Shown here one piece after another: positions 1-6,278 of a stretch of 11,608 nt of DNA. The position numbers and the translations under genes are program-made. The stretch is from a bacterium (GTDB lineage Bacteria > Patescibacteriota > Saccharimonadia > Saccharimonadales > Saccharimonadaceae): assembly GCA_021847685.1 (NCBI GenBank), contig JAJZQE010000015.1, positions 1 through 11,608 on the forward strand, written 5' to 3'. Under the pieces are notes generated by a model. It was not told the DNA's origin. It worked only from the letters and a program-made list of their open reading frames with translations, and did not search any database. Position 1 is the stretch's first letter. Each line of letters begins with the position of its first letter.

Positions 1-919
1 CTCCGGAAAAGCCAGGCTGCGACCCAGCACTTATTACACCGTTTGTCCATTCCCAGGCATTGCCAGCAAAATCCCAAATAACTTCGCCATTAGTCAAGTT
101 TAGGGTTCGTCTTTGATTTGACGGACTACTGTTGCCAGTCCCCGAGTAGCCGTTTGCGTCGTTAGTGTCGGCAGCAAGCAAATTTGATGGGCTATTGTCA
201 TTATGCCCCGAGTATATAAAACCGGACCCGACCGACCCACCACTCCAGTTCGATGCAACCGACATAACATTTTGGGCAATTGTTAGCCACTCGGCTTCAG
301 AGATTAGATGACAACCGACACACCCAGCTACATTTTGACTAAAATTAATGGCGTCAACTTGAGAAATAGTCGTCCAAGGCAGACCACTAGCCTGGGAAAT
401 TGGAACAGTGCTAGTAGATTGCTTCGCTTCGTACTTCATAACACAAAAATCCGAAGTGCCATAAGTCGTACTACCAGGGACAACAATAAAACCAGACGGA
501 CAAGCGACCCCATTTGGCATTACACCCGAACAGCTACCAAGGCTTGGCGTTGTGTCATTATTTATTCGATAGCTAAGACTATTATTCGTAGCCGTGAGGC
601 AAAAGGTCTGCGCACCTGGCGTATTGTTAATTTGAAACGCAGTATAAGTTGTGCCCTGACTCGATTTAAGACAAATCGTACCAGCTGCCGGCGAAGCACT
701 ACAATCATTCGCAGTTGGATAAACGCTATTATCAATCTGGTATAGTTTTAATTTTTTAGCCGCATTATCAAGATCCGATTGCAGCGAGGCGGCAATCGCT
801 CTTTGCTGAACACCGTTATAGGCCACAACTGTAAGCACGGCTAATATTCCAATGACCACAATTACGATCAAAAGTTCGACAATCGTAAAACCTGGCTTCT
901 TATTACGGATTCTACGCAT
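1..919 (-). CDS. Prepilin-like protein with C-terminal formylglycine-enzyme/C-type-lectin-like domain (3' partial)
   Basis: This minus-strand frame is open from ATG at 919 to the left edge, about 306 codons with no stop, so the C-terminus is missing. The N-terminus is a class III prepilin signal: a basic leader (MRRIRNKKPG), cleavage after Gly10, then F-T-I-V-E with Glu at +5 and a hydrophobic helix to about residue 34. Prepilin peptidase would cleave and methylate it, and the helix would anchor it or pack it into a type IV pilus or pseudopilus. From about residue 135 the sequence resembles the SUMF1/FGE-sulfatase fold: an 'FIVVPG...FCVMKYEAK' entry, 'ISEAEW' near 206-211 and 'DFAGNAWEWT' near 283-292. 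In pilin-like proteins this fold is more likely a ligand-binding lectin-like head than an enzyme. A CxxCH string near 200-204 lies inside this domain and is probably not a haem site. A surface adhesin or minor pilin is inferred; substrate unknown. Confidence 0.82.
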   Translation of the reverse strand, partial: MRRIRNKKPGFTIVELLIVIVVIGILAVLTVVAYNGVQQRAIAASLQSDLDNAAKKLKLYQIDNSVYPTANDCSASPAAGTICLKSSQGTTYTAFQINNTPGAQTFCLTATNNSLSYRINNDTTPSLGSCSGVMPNGVACPSGFIVVPGSTTYGTSDFCVMKYEAKQSTSTVPISQASGLPWTTISQVDAINFSQNVAGCVGCHLISEAEWLTIAQNVMSVASNWSGGSVGSGFIYSGHNDNSPSNLLAADTNDANGYSGTGNSSPSNQRRTLNLTNGEVIWDFAGNAWEWTNGVISAGSQPGFSG

Positions 920-929
920 ACCTAAAATA

Positions 930-958
930 AGTATGTAGCATAAGCGCAATGACGTCAA
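930..958 (-). promoter_or_regulatory. Candidate promoter of the prepilin-like gene, very short leader
   Basis: On the minus strand TTGACG (953-958) is followed after 17 nt by CATACT (930-935, four of six -10 bases). Transcription would begin only about five bases before the ATG at 919. The mRNA would be nearly leaderless, with AGG directly before the start codon as the only Shine-Dalgarno-like bases. Read-through from the tRNA-Ala-like gene just upstream is also possible, because no terminator is seen between them. Confidence 0.45.
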
Positions 959-972
959 TTTAATAATTTCTC

Positions 973-1131
973 TGGTGGAGATACAGGGACTCAGTCACAT
1001 TCGCGACCCCGTCGCCACGGCTTTGCAAACCAGTTTGCAAGAGTGGACTCCCTTGCGAACTGCCACCGGCAGTTCTACCCTCGACTTCTTCCATGCCATG
1101 GAAGCGTTCTAATCAACTGAGCTACAGCCCC
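973..1131 (-). tRNA. tRNA-Ala(GGC)-like gene interrupted in the T loop
   Basis: Read on the minus strand from 1131 there is an acceptor strand GGGGCTG, a D arm beginning GCTC-AGTTG, and an anticodon arm CTTCC-ATGGCAT-GGAAG with anticodon GGC (Ala). The variable loop and GAGGG of the T stem follow to position 1078, with T54 at 1077. The expected TTCGA loop does not follow. Instead 84 nt (993-1076) intervene before GAGTCCCTG, TATCTCC and ACCA (ending at 973). Several pairings are imperfect: a C-A pair in the D stem (GCTC/GAAC), G-G closing the T stem, and C-T in the acceptor stem. Simple excision of the 84 nt would not restore a canonical TTC loop. It could be a functional tRNA with an unusual arm or intron, a decayed pseudogene, or an assembly chimera. 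The tRNA-Ala identity of the 5' half is secure; function is not. Confidence 0.65.
993..1076 (-). other. 84-nt multi-hairpin insertion inside the tRNA-Ala T arm
   Basis: The insertion is built of adjacent inverted repeats. In plus coordinates: an 8-bp perfect hairpin with a 3-nt loop, GAACTGCC/GGCAGTTC (1057-1075); a 7-bp hairpin with one G-U pair, GCAAGAG/CCCTTGC (1037-1056); a perfect TTGCAAA/TTTGCAA hairpin (1023-1040) that shares four bases with the previous one; and GCGAC/GTCGC with a 3-nt loop (1003-1015), which competes with CCGT/ACGG (1009-1020). It encodes no protein and is far too short for a group I or II intron core. Its boundaries are inferred by comparing with the consensus tRNA T arm, so they may be off by a few bases. 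Confidence 0.55.
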
Positions 1132-1143
1132 TTACGACTTGCG

Positions 1144-1173
1144 ATTATATCAAACACTCGCTCCTGGTAACAA
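1144..1173 (-). promoter_or_regulatory. Promoter of the tRNA-Ala-like gene
   Basis: On the minus strand a perfect TATAAT (1144-1149) lies 12 nt before the first tRNA base. TTGTTA (1168-1173) sits 18 nt upstream as a four-of-six -35 match. The placement would give a short 5' leader for RNase P to remove. The -35 lies inside the loop of the terminator hairpin at 1152-1185. Confidence 0.6.
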
Positions 1174-1188
1174 GAGCGAGTGTTTTTT
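1152..1188 (+). terminator. Strong plus-strand intrinsic terminator hairpin
   Basis: A perfect 12-bp stem (AAACACTCGCTC, 1152-1163, with GAGCGAGTGTTT, 1174-1185) encloses a 10-nt loop and runs into six T residues (1183-1188) on the plus strand. On the minus strand the stem is followed only by TTTGAT, so rightward termination is favoured. No plus-strand gene is seen to its left, so its target is unexplained; it may stop antisense transcription. Confidence 0.7.
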
Positions 1189-1213
1189 GCTGTTGCGCGC
1201 CCACCCGGGGCAC

Positions 1214-1245
1214 GTTTTTGTTGATCCGTGTTTGTTTTGATCGGT
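1214..1245 (+). repeat. Two-copy 16-nt tandem repeat
   Basis: GTTTTTGTTGATCCGT (1214-1229) is followed directly by GTTTGTTTTGATCGGT (1230-1245), identical at 13 of 16 positions. It lies upstream of both the RRM gene and the tRNA-Ala-like gene. It might be a pair of protein-binding sites, but nothing in the sequence proves this. Confidence 0.4.
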
Positions 1246-1320
1246 GCAAAGGTTACCCCTTTGGCGCACCAGCTCATTTGTTATTATTAATCATTTAGCC
1301 TAATAACACAAGCAATTTGC

Positions 1321-1349
1321 GTGACCTACAGCAGTAACACTGGTATTTT
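1321..1349 (+). promoter_or_regulatory. Possible extended -10 promoter of the RRM gene
   Basis: GTGACC (1321-1326) lies 17 nt before TATTTT (1344-1349), which is preceded by TGG as in extended -10 promoters. Both boxes are imperfect. If used, the mRNA would carry a leader of about 160 nt. Confidence 0.3.
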
Positions 1350-1355
1350 TATACA

Positions 1356-1514
1356 TACTATGCTTAAATGAGGGAGTTCAGAAGCACACGCGTATTTAGG
1401 CAAAAGGCGGGCGCTTACCACTTAGGTAAACTCTCTTCTTCGCACAACAATCGCAGAAGCGGTCGGTCTGACGATAATATTTAGAATCAGATAAGAAGAA
1501 AAGAGTACCACATT
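1356..1514 (+). promoter_or_regulatory. Structured 5' leader of the RRM gene, possible RNA switch
   Basis: AGGGAGTT (1371-1378) can pair with AACTCTCT (1429-1436), enclosing a small hairpin TTACC/GGTAA (1415-1429). The overlapping TCTTCTT (1434-1440) is complementary over 7 bp to AAGAAGA (1493-1499) in the purine-rich ribosome-binding region. The two pairings compete at 1434-1436, so the leader could switch between exposing and hiding the ribosome site. Such leaders are common on cold-induced RNA-binding protein genes; here it is inference from complementarity alone. Confidence 0.35.
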
Positions 1515-1850
1515 ATGGCACAACAAAATCTATTTATCGGTAGCCTTGCATACGCAACTACTGATGACACACTGAAAGCTTTTTTTGAGCAAATTGGTGA
1601 AGTTGAGAGCGCACGAGTAATTACAGACCGCGACAGCGGCCGTTCAAAGGGCTTCGGCTTTGTTGAATTCAAAAACGATGCAGATAACCAAAAAGCTGTT
1701 GATCAGCTTGATGGCAAAGAGCTTGATGGCCGCGCGATTAGCGTTGGTCTAGCACGTCCAAAAGAAGATCGACCAAAGCGTGACTTCGGTGGCAACGGCG
1801 GCGGTAACGACCGCGGCGGTAACGGTTCATTCCGCCAACGCAGCTGGTAA
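1515..1850 (+). CDS. RRM-family RNA-binding protein
   Basis: The 111-residue protein is a single RNA recognition motif followed by a glycine-rich tail. RNP2 is LFIGSL (6-11) and RNP1 is KGFGFVEF (45-52), with the aromatic residues that stack on RNA bases in place. After about residue 82 the chain turns basic (RPKEDRPKRD) and then into Gly/Asn/Arg repeats ending in Trp. This is the architecture of bacterial Rbp proteins best known from cyanobacteria, where many are cold-induced RNA chaperones. The start ATG is preceded by a purine-rich ribosome site (AAGAAGAAAAGAG) rather than a textbook GGAGG. The gene stands alone, with a long leader before it and a bidirectional terminator 20 bp after the stop. 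Family assignment is firm; the RNA targets are unknown. Confidence 0.93.
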   Translation: MAQQNLFIGSLAYATTDDTLKAFFEQIGEVESARVITDRDSGRSKGFGFVEFKNDADNQKAVDQLDGKELDGRAISVGLARPKEDRPKRDFGGNGGGNDRGGNGSFRQRSW

Positions 1851-1869
1851 TTACTAGCTAGTACTTAAT

Positions 1870-1900
1870 AAAATACCTCGCCATTGCGGCGAGGTATTTT
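1870..1900. terminator. Bidirectional intrinsic terminator
   Basis: A perfect 13-bp inverted repeat (AAAATACCTCGCC, 1870-1882, and GGCGAGGTATTTT, 1888-1900) with a 5-nt loop sits between convergent genes. It ends in four T residues on both strands, so it can terminate the RRM gene and the PGPGW gene alike. Confidence 0.9.
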
Positions 1901-1902
1901 GT

Positions 1903-2262
1903 TTAGCTAAAAATCGGTGAATAAAGCCAGTCTTTACCCAGATTAAACCAATCATTCATCATACCGTAACCATTCAATAACCAAACGGTCATTACGACAA
2001 CAATAGCCGTCACCGCCCAAGCTGATAATTTTACATAAAACGACTGGCGCTTCAGCCATGCTTGCCATTTTTCATAAATCCCACCGACATAATCTAGGGC
2101 TCGCTGAGCCTTTTCAAACTCCGTGGCTAAAATCGCCAAACCAGCAAAAACCACCAACCAGCCGGGACCGGGATATGGAATCATGACCAGGCCAATCAAA
2201 ACGACTAACCCACCAATAATGGCGATAGCGATTCTTCTTGAGTGCCGAATAATGTGTTCCAT
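1903..2262 (-). CDS. PGPGW-motif small membrane protein
   Basis: The 119-residue protein carries the signature P-G-P-G-W at residues 31-35 (context IPYPGPGWLVVFAGLAILATEFEKA), diagnostic of the PGPGW/TIGR02611 family of putative transmembrane proteins. Hydrophobic segments lie at about 11-29, 34-48 and 79-97. A charged stretch, probably cytoplasmic (EFEKAQRALDY...KWQAWLKRQ), lies between the second and third. The family's function is not established. The start ATG follows GGAG by 7 nt. The gene appears monocistronic: it has its own -10 element upstream and shares the terminator at 1870-1900. Family call is firm; no activity is claimed. Confidence 0.9.
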   Translation of the reverse strand: MEHIIRHSRRIAIAIIGGLVVLIGLVMIPYPGPGWLVVFAGLAILATEFEKAQRALDYVGGIYEKWQAWLKRQSFYVKLSAWAVTAIVVVMTVWLLNGYGMMNDWFNLGKDWLYSPIFS

Positions 2263-2285
2263 CCAAAAACTCCATTCTATTTATA

Positions 2286-2291
2286 ATTATA
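2286..2291 (-). promoter_or_regulatory. -10 element of the PGPGW gene
   Basis: A perfect TATAAT on the minus strand lies 23 nt before the start codon at 2262. No convincing -35 hexamer is found 16-18 nt further upstream, so the promoter call rests on the -10 alone. Confidence 0.4.
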
Positions 2292-2360
2292 GCGGAATTG
2301 ACCGATATTAGGCTAGTAATGCAAAATTACCGAATGTGTCGATTTTCGAAAAATGCGTAT

Positions 2361-4169
2361 CTACAAACCACGAAGTTGCGATTTGAACATTGTATAGTAT
2401 GCACCCTGTTTTTTTACGAGTTCGCTATGCGTTCCCTGCTCGACAATTTTACCATCTTGAAGCATAAAAATAATATCAGCCCTCTCAACAGTGGTAAGTC
2501 GATGACTAATCGTAATAACCGTTCGATCAGTATCTTCAAATAAATGCTTAAAAATACGAGACTCGGCCAGAGCATCGATTGCTGATGTCGGCTCATCAAG
2601 AATAATAATCGGGCTATCTCGGTAAAAGTTACGCGCTAGCGCCAATCGCTGCCACTGACCGCCAGACAAGTTTTCGCCTTTCGTGCCGTCGGCGTGCTCC
2701 ATCCAGTTGTAGACATAACTATCTATACCTTTTGGCAACTTTTCCAAAAAACTACGCGCCTCGGCTCGATTTATCGCCTCGTCCAAACGCGACTCATCAA
2801 GTGGTCGACTTGTGTCGCCAAAATAGATGTTATTCTTGGCGGTGGCAAAACCATATGCCAAATAATCCTGCTGCAACACACCAAGAAATTTGTGCCACGA
2901 CATTATCGACACACTTTGCAGATCAACGCCATCCAGCAACACACGACCTTGCGTAGGCTTGTATAGACCAGTAATAATTTTAATAAGAGTCGATTTACCA
3001 GCTCCATTTTCACCAACAATCGCCACATGTTGAGATTTTTGAATTGTCAAAGAAATATCCTGCAACACACGACGCTTGGAATGTGGATAATGGAACGAAA
3101 TATTATTAAGAACTATAGATTGAGGCTGAGCCGCTAACTTTTTATCACTGCCTAACGAGATAGGCAATGCCATAAATTCTTGGTAGTCAAACAAGTTGGC
3201 CATATCTTGATCAATATCGCTAATTTGAGACACTAAGCTACGGGCACCACCAAGCGCCCGGGAAACAATCTGTTGAACATACAGAAACTGACCAATCGGT
3301 TGAAGATGCGCCACGATTTGTAGCGCTGTATATAAAAGCGCCGTAATTTCCGCGCCTGTCTCAAAAATATCACCGCCAAGCCGCTTAAGAATGTAGCTTC
3401 GTTCAAATTCAATCCGTTGTTTTTCATCAATATCGCGCAGTTTGCTACGTAAATCAAGTAAATGACGCACCATGCCATAAAGTCGCAACTCCGCGATATG
3501 CTGCGGTTCGAATATATTCCACTCAATCATATTCTTTGTCCGCCTGGTTTCGACATTTTTATTCCAATGGTCCGTTCGTTTACGAGATAGCTTAAACTGA
3601 ATCAGCATACTGGGTATGACTGCAATAATAACAATCAATCCCAGCCACCAACTAACCAGTACGAGCGCAACAATACCGGCCATCATCGTAATTAATTGCG
3701 TAAATACACTGGCGATTCGATCAAATATATATGCGAAAAAATTCGCAAACTGCTTAGCCTTATCAAAAAGGTCAGCGGTCTTTTTGTCGTCGTACCGCCA
3801 AAACTCCAGACTAAGAAATCGTTCATACATACGATCATTCATCGAAGCTTCGACTTTGTAGCGCGTCAACTCATTAACATATTGTTCAAGACTATTCCAT
3901 GCGATCATTACAACACCCAAACCAGCCGTAATTAACACATACTCAATCGCTCTACCGCCAGCGGTATTATCACCAGCATAAGCTTGCGCTAAAGCTGTCG
4001 TCGTCAAGGCGGCAAAATACGTTGTTATAATCGGCAAAACTGCCGTTACAATCGAGCCAATCAGTTTCGCAACAATAGCCAAAGGGGCTGCCTGATAAGT
4101 TAATTTCGCAACCTGAGCAATCGCCACTACATACTGCCTCATAGTCAGCTTTTTCTTATCATTATTCAT
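2361..4169 (-). CDS. ABC exporter, fused transmembrane and ATPase half-transporter
   Basis: The 602-residue protein has an exporter layout: a membrane domain (about 20-310) with helices near 30-60, 77-92, 155-190 and 270-300, then a nucleotide-binding domain. Walker A is GENGAGKST (386-394), the Q-loop is LQQDY (432-436), the signature is LSGGQ (501-505), Walker B is IIILDE (521-526) and the switch histidine is in TISHR (H556). All catalytic elements are present, so it should be an active ATPase working as a homo- or heterodimer in the cytoplasmic membrane. Such proteins export lipids, peptides or drugs; the substrate cannot be read from the sequence. No C39 peptidase domain is present. The start ATG has no clear Shine-Dalgarno. 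It lies 90 nt after ligA in the same direction, so it could be a distal operon member or use the TTGACA-bearing gap. Confidence 0.93.
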   Translation of the reverse strand: MNNDKKKLTMRQYVVAIAQVAKLTYQAAPLAIVAKLIGSIVTAVLPIITTYFAALTTTALAQAYAGDNTAGGRAIEYVLITAGLGVVMIAWNSLEQYVNELTRYKVEASMNDRMYERFLSLEFWRYDDKKTADLFDKAKQFANFFAYIFDRIASVFTQLITMMAGIVALVLVSWWLGLIVIIAVIPSMLIQFKLSRKRTDHWNKNVETRRTKNMIEWNIFEPQHIAELRLYGMVRHLLDLRSKLRDIDEKQRIEFERSYILKRLGGDIFETGAEITALLYTALQIVAHLQPIGQFLYVQQIVSRALGGARSLVSQISDIDQDMANLFDYQEFMALPISLGSDKKLAAQPQSIVLNNISFHYPHSKRRVLQDISLTIQKSQHVAIVGENGAGKSTLIKIITGLYKPTQGRVLLDGVDLQSVSIMSWHKFLGVLQQDYLAYGFATAKNNIYFGDTSRPLDESRLDEAINRAEARSFLEKLPKGIDSYVYNWMEHADGTKGENLSGGQWQRLALARNFYRDSPIIILDEPTSAIDALAESRIFKHLFEDTDRTVITISHRLTTVERADIIFMLQDGKIVEQGTHSELVKKQGAYYTMFKSQLRGL

Positions 4170-4232
4170 ACTGTGACAATTTTACTACTGTTAGTCTATT
4201 TAGACGAGTAATTTTTAAAGATTATTTCAAGC

Positions 4233-4238
4233 TGTCAA
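4233..4238 (-). promoter_or_regulatory. Possible -35 element before the ABC exporter gene
   Basis: A perfect TTGACA lies in the ligA-exporter gap on the minus strand. The downstream A-rich region (TAAAAA at 15 nt spacing) is a poor -10, so an independent promoter is only tentative. Confidence 0.25.
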
Positions 4239-4259
4239 AATAAATATTTTATGCTTCAG

Positions 4260-6278
4260 TTATGATCTAATCATTTTCATAAAATCCGACTCGTCAATCA
4301 CCGTGACATCGTAGGCCTTAGCCTTCTGTAGCTTACTTGAGCCAACCTTGCCACCCGCTACCAGATAATCGGTATCTTTAGCGACCGCTGTTTGAAAATT
4401 ACCGCCCAGCTGTCGAATTTGCTCGGCCGCCTCATCGCGCGACATGCCATTAAGTGAGCCGGTGATAACAAAACTCTTGCCGCTTAGCTTGCCCGTCTTT
4501 CTATTAAATACCGGTTTAACCCCTAAATCATCAAACTTTTTCAGCAGCGCTTCGTTATCAGCATCCGAAAACCAAGCCACGATCGATTCGGCGACCACTT
4601 TACCGATACCCTCGACATCTTGTAATTGTTCCAGACTGGCATTTGCCAAATTCTCAATTGACTCAAACCGGTTAGCTAAATCGATTGCGGTTTGCATACC
4701 GACGTGACGGATACCTAAGCCCAAAATAAACTTTTCAAGTGGTGGAGTTTTTTTGTCGGCAATAGCTTTAATTAATTTATTTGCCGAAACAGTTGCAAAA
4801 CGGTCCAGTTTTAATAAATCTTCAGTTTTTAAGGTATAGATATCGGCTAGATCTTTGACAAGACCGGCCTCGACCAGCGCAACCACATTCTTTTCACCAA
4901 GCGTATCAATATCAAGGGCGGCCTTTGAGGCATAGTATTCAACTGAACGCTTCAAAATTAAATCACCACTTAAGCCCTTAATGCGGTAGACAACATCATC
5001 GCCACTACGCTCAAACTGCAGCTCGGGATATTGTTCGGCCAATAAGGCTAGGTAGTCAACCGGTTTGGCGTCCTTGGGGCGAAGTTCCGCAACCACACTT
5101 TGCACCTGTGGAATAATATCACCAGCCTTAAATATCACCACCGTGTCACCAATCCTGATATCCAAACGACTAATCTCATCGGCATTATGCAAACTGGCGT
5201 GCTGGACGGTCGTACCGGCTACGACCACTGGGTCAAAAACCGCGACGGGTGTCGCCGCGCCCGTTCGACCAATACTTATCACAATGTCTTTAACAATCGT
5301 CGTAGCCTGTTCAGCGGCATACTTATAGGCGACGGCTGCCCGTGGCTGCTTACCAACTACACCAAGTTCCGCAAAAAGCGCCCGGTCGTTAACTTTTATA
5401 ACTAATCCATCAATATTAAACGGCAGTTCATTTCGTATTTTTTCGACGTAATCAACAAAATTCATAACATCTGCCAGTTTATTAAACACAGTTGCTTGCT
5501 GATTACGCTTTAAACCAAGCGCGCTAATAGCCTCATAAGCAAACATGTTTGTTGGCACTTCATCCGGATTATCTCGCAGTAAATCATAGGCATTAAACGA
5601 CAGTGGTCGGTCGGCAACAAGTTTTGGGTCCAATTGGCGAATCGTCCCAGCCGCCAGGTTACGTGGGTTAGCAAATTTAGGTTTTCCAGCCGCCACTTGC
5701 TTGGCATTCAGTGCTTCAAAGTCCTTCTTTAGCATGACAATTTCGCCACGGATTTCGGTGCGACCATCTAGAAAATGCTCGTAGCCTTTGGCGCGACGAA
5801 GGCGAAGTGGTACATTTTTAATCGTTCGGACATTAGCCGTAACATCTTCCCCGATATAGCTATCACCACGCGTCACCGCCTGAACCAATATGCCATCTTG
5901 ATAAATTAAGGCACAGGCTAAACCATCCATCTTGATATCAGCAAAAAATTCATGTTTACGGCCAGGTAATAGTTTATCGGTTCGCTTTACCCAAGCCTCA
6001 ACATCACTACGATCAAATACATCATTTAAACTTAGCATTCGCGTACTATGCGGAACCTTTGTAAAACCACTTAAAAGTTCGCCACCGACACGCTGCGTTG
6101 GACTATCAGATGTTACTAACTCAGGATGTTCAGCCTCTAGCTTTTTTAGCTCACCAAATAGACTGTCGTAAACCGCGTCCGAAACGACTGGTTTATCTAA
6201 CACATGATATTGATAACTATAATCAGACAAAAGCGCTCGAAGTTCGGTGGCGCGCTCGCTAGGCTGGGTCGGCGTCAT
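4260..6278 (-). CDS. ligA: NAD-dependent DNA ligase LigA, zinc-finger cysteines absent
   Basis: The 672-residue protein has normal LigA length and domain order. The N-terminal Ia region contains the YQYHVLDKPVVSDAVYD segment for NMN binding. The adenylation domain has the nucleophile in K116-MDG, RGEIVM (178-183), IDGLVIKV (289-296) and AVAYKY (315-320). An OB fold, helix-hairpin-helix repeats (about 455-575) and a BRCT domain (597-672) follow. It seals nicks during replication and repair using NAD+. The four zinc-binding cysteines normally found between the OB fold and helix-hairpin-helix domain are missing: residues about 415-450 contain no Cys, and the only Cys seen in the protein is in the ACALIY segment. 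AAAGG lies 9 nt before the ATG. The frame overlaps the preceding membrane-protein gene by 20 nt, implying translational coupling. Confidence 0.97.
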   Translation of the reverse strand: MTPTQPSERATELRALLSDYSYQYHVLDKPVVSDAVYDSLFGELKKLEAEHPELVTSDSPTQRVGGELLSGFTKVPHSTRMLSLNDVFDRSDVEAWVKRTDKLLPGRKHEFFADIKMDGLACALIYQDGILVQAVTRGDSYIGEDVTANVRTIKNVPLRLRRAKGYEHFLDGRTEIRGEIVMLKKDFEALNAKQVAAGKPKFANPRNLAAGTIRQLDPKLVADRPLSFNAYDLLRDNPDEVPTNMFAYEAISALGLKRNQQATVFNKLADVMNFVDYVEKIRNELPFNIDGLVIKVNDRALFAELGVVGKQPRAAVAYKYAAEQATTIVKDIVISIGRTGAATPVAVFDPVVVAGTTVQHASLHNADEISRLDIRIGDTVVIFKAGDIIPQVQSVVAELRPKDAKPVDYLALLAEQYPELQFERSGDDVVYRIKGLSGDLILKRSVEYYASKAALDIDTLGEKNVVALVEAGLVKDLADIYTLKTEDLLKLDRFATVSANKLIKAIADKKTPPLEKFILGLGIRHVGMQTAIDLANRFESIENLANASLEQLQDVEGIGKVVAESIVAWFSDADNEALLKKFDDLGVKPVFNRKTGKLSGKSFVITGSLNGMSRDEAAEQIRQLGGNFQTAVAKDTDYLVAGGKVGSSKLQKAKAYDVTVIDESDFMKMIRS

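Larger units (their letters stand above)
1191..1355. other. Gene-free stretch with short repeats and hairpins
   Basis: No credible reading frame or RNA gene was recognised. The stretch holds a weak hairpin (GCCC/GGGC, 1199-1211) followed by five T residues at 1215-1219, a 16-nt tandem repeat (1214-1245) and a bulged hairpin (GGTGC-AAAGG, 1243-1252, with CCTTT and GCACC, 1258-1270). It then becomes AT-rich towards the probable promoter of the RRM gene. Confidence 0.5.

Noticed and set aside
305..322. CxxCH motif in the prepilin-like protein as a c-type haem site
   Set aside because: It is a single copy embedded in the region matching SUMF1/FGE sequence just before the EAEW motif; nothing else suggests a cytochrome.
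308..745. Plus-strand open frame of 145 codons inside the prepilin-like gene
   Set aside because: It lies opposite a frame with a clear prepilin signal and FGE-like motifs, has no recognisable domain, and its Arg/Thr/Ser-rich composition is typical of an antisense shadow.
993..1076. Group I or group II intron in the tRNA
   Set aside because: At 84 nt it is far below the size of either catalytic core, and removal would not restore a canonical T loop.
973..1131. tmRNA reading of the interrupted tRNA-Ala gene
   Set aside because: A standard tmRNA lacks a normal anticodon arm and D arm; this RNA has both, is only about 159 nt long, and no tag-peptide frame was seen.
1199..1219. Second plus-strand terminator after the one at 1152-1188
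   Set aside because: The stem is only 4 bp and the T-run starts three bases away, so it is too weak to call.
1190..1514. SRP RNA, RNase P RNA or 6S RNA in the gene-free stretch
   Set aside because: None of the conserved core motifs of these RNAs could be found on either strand.
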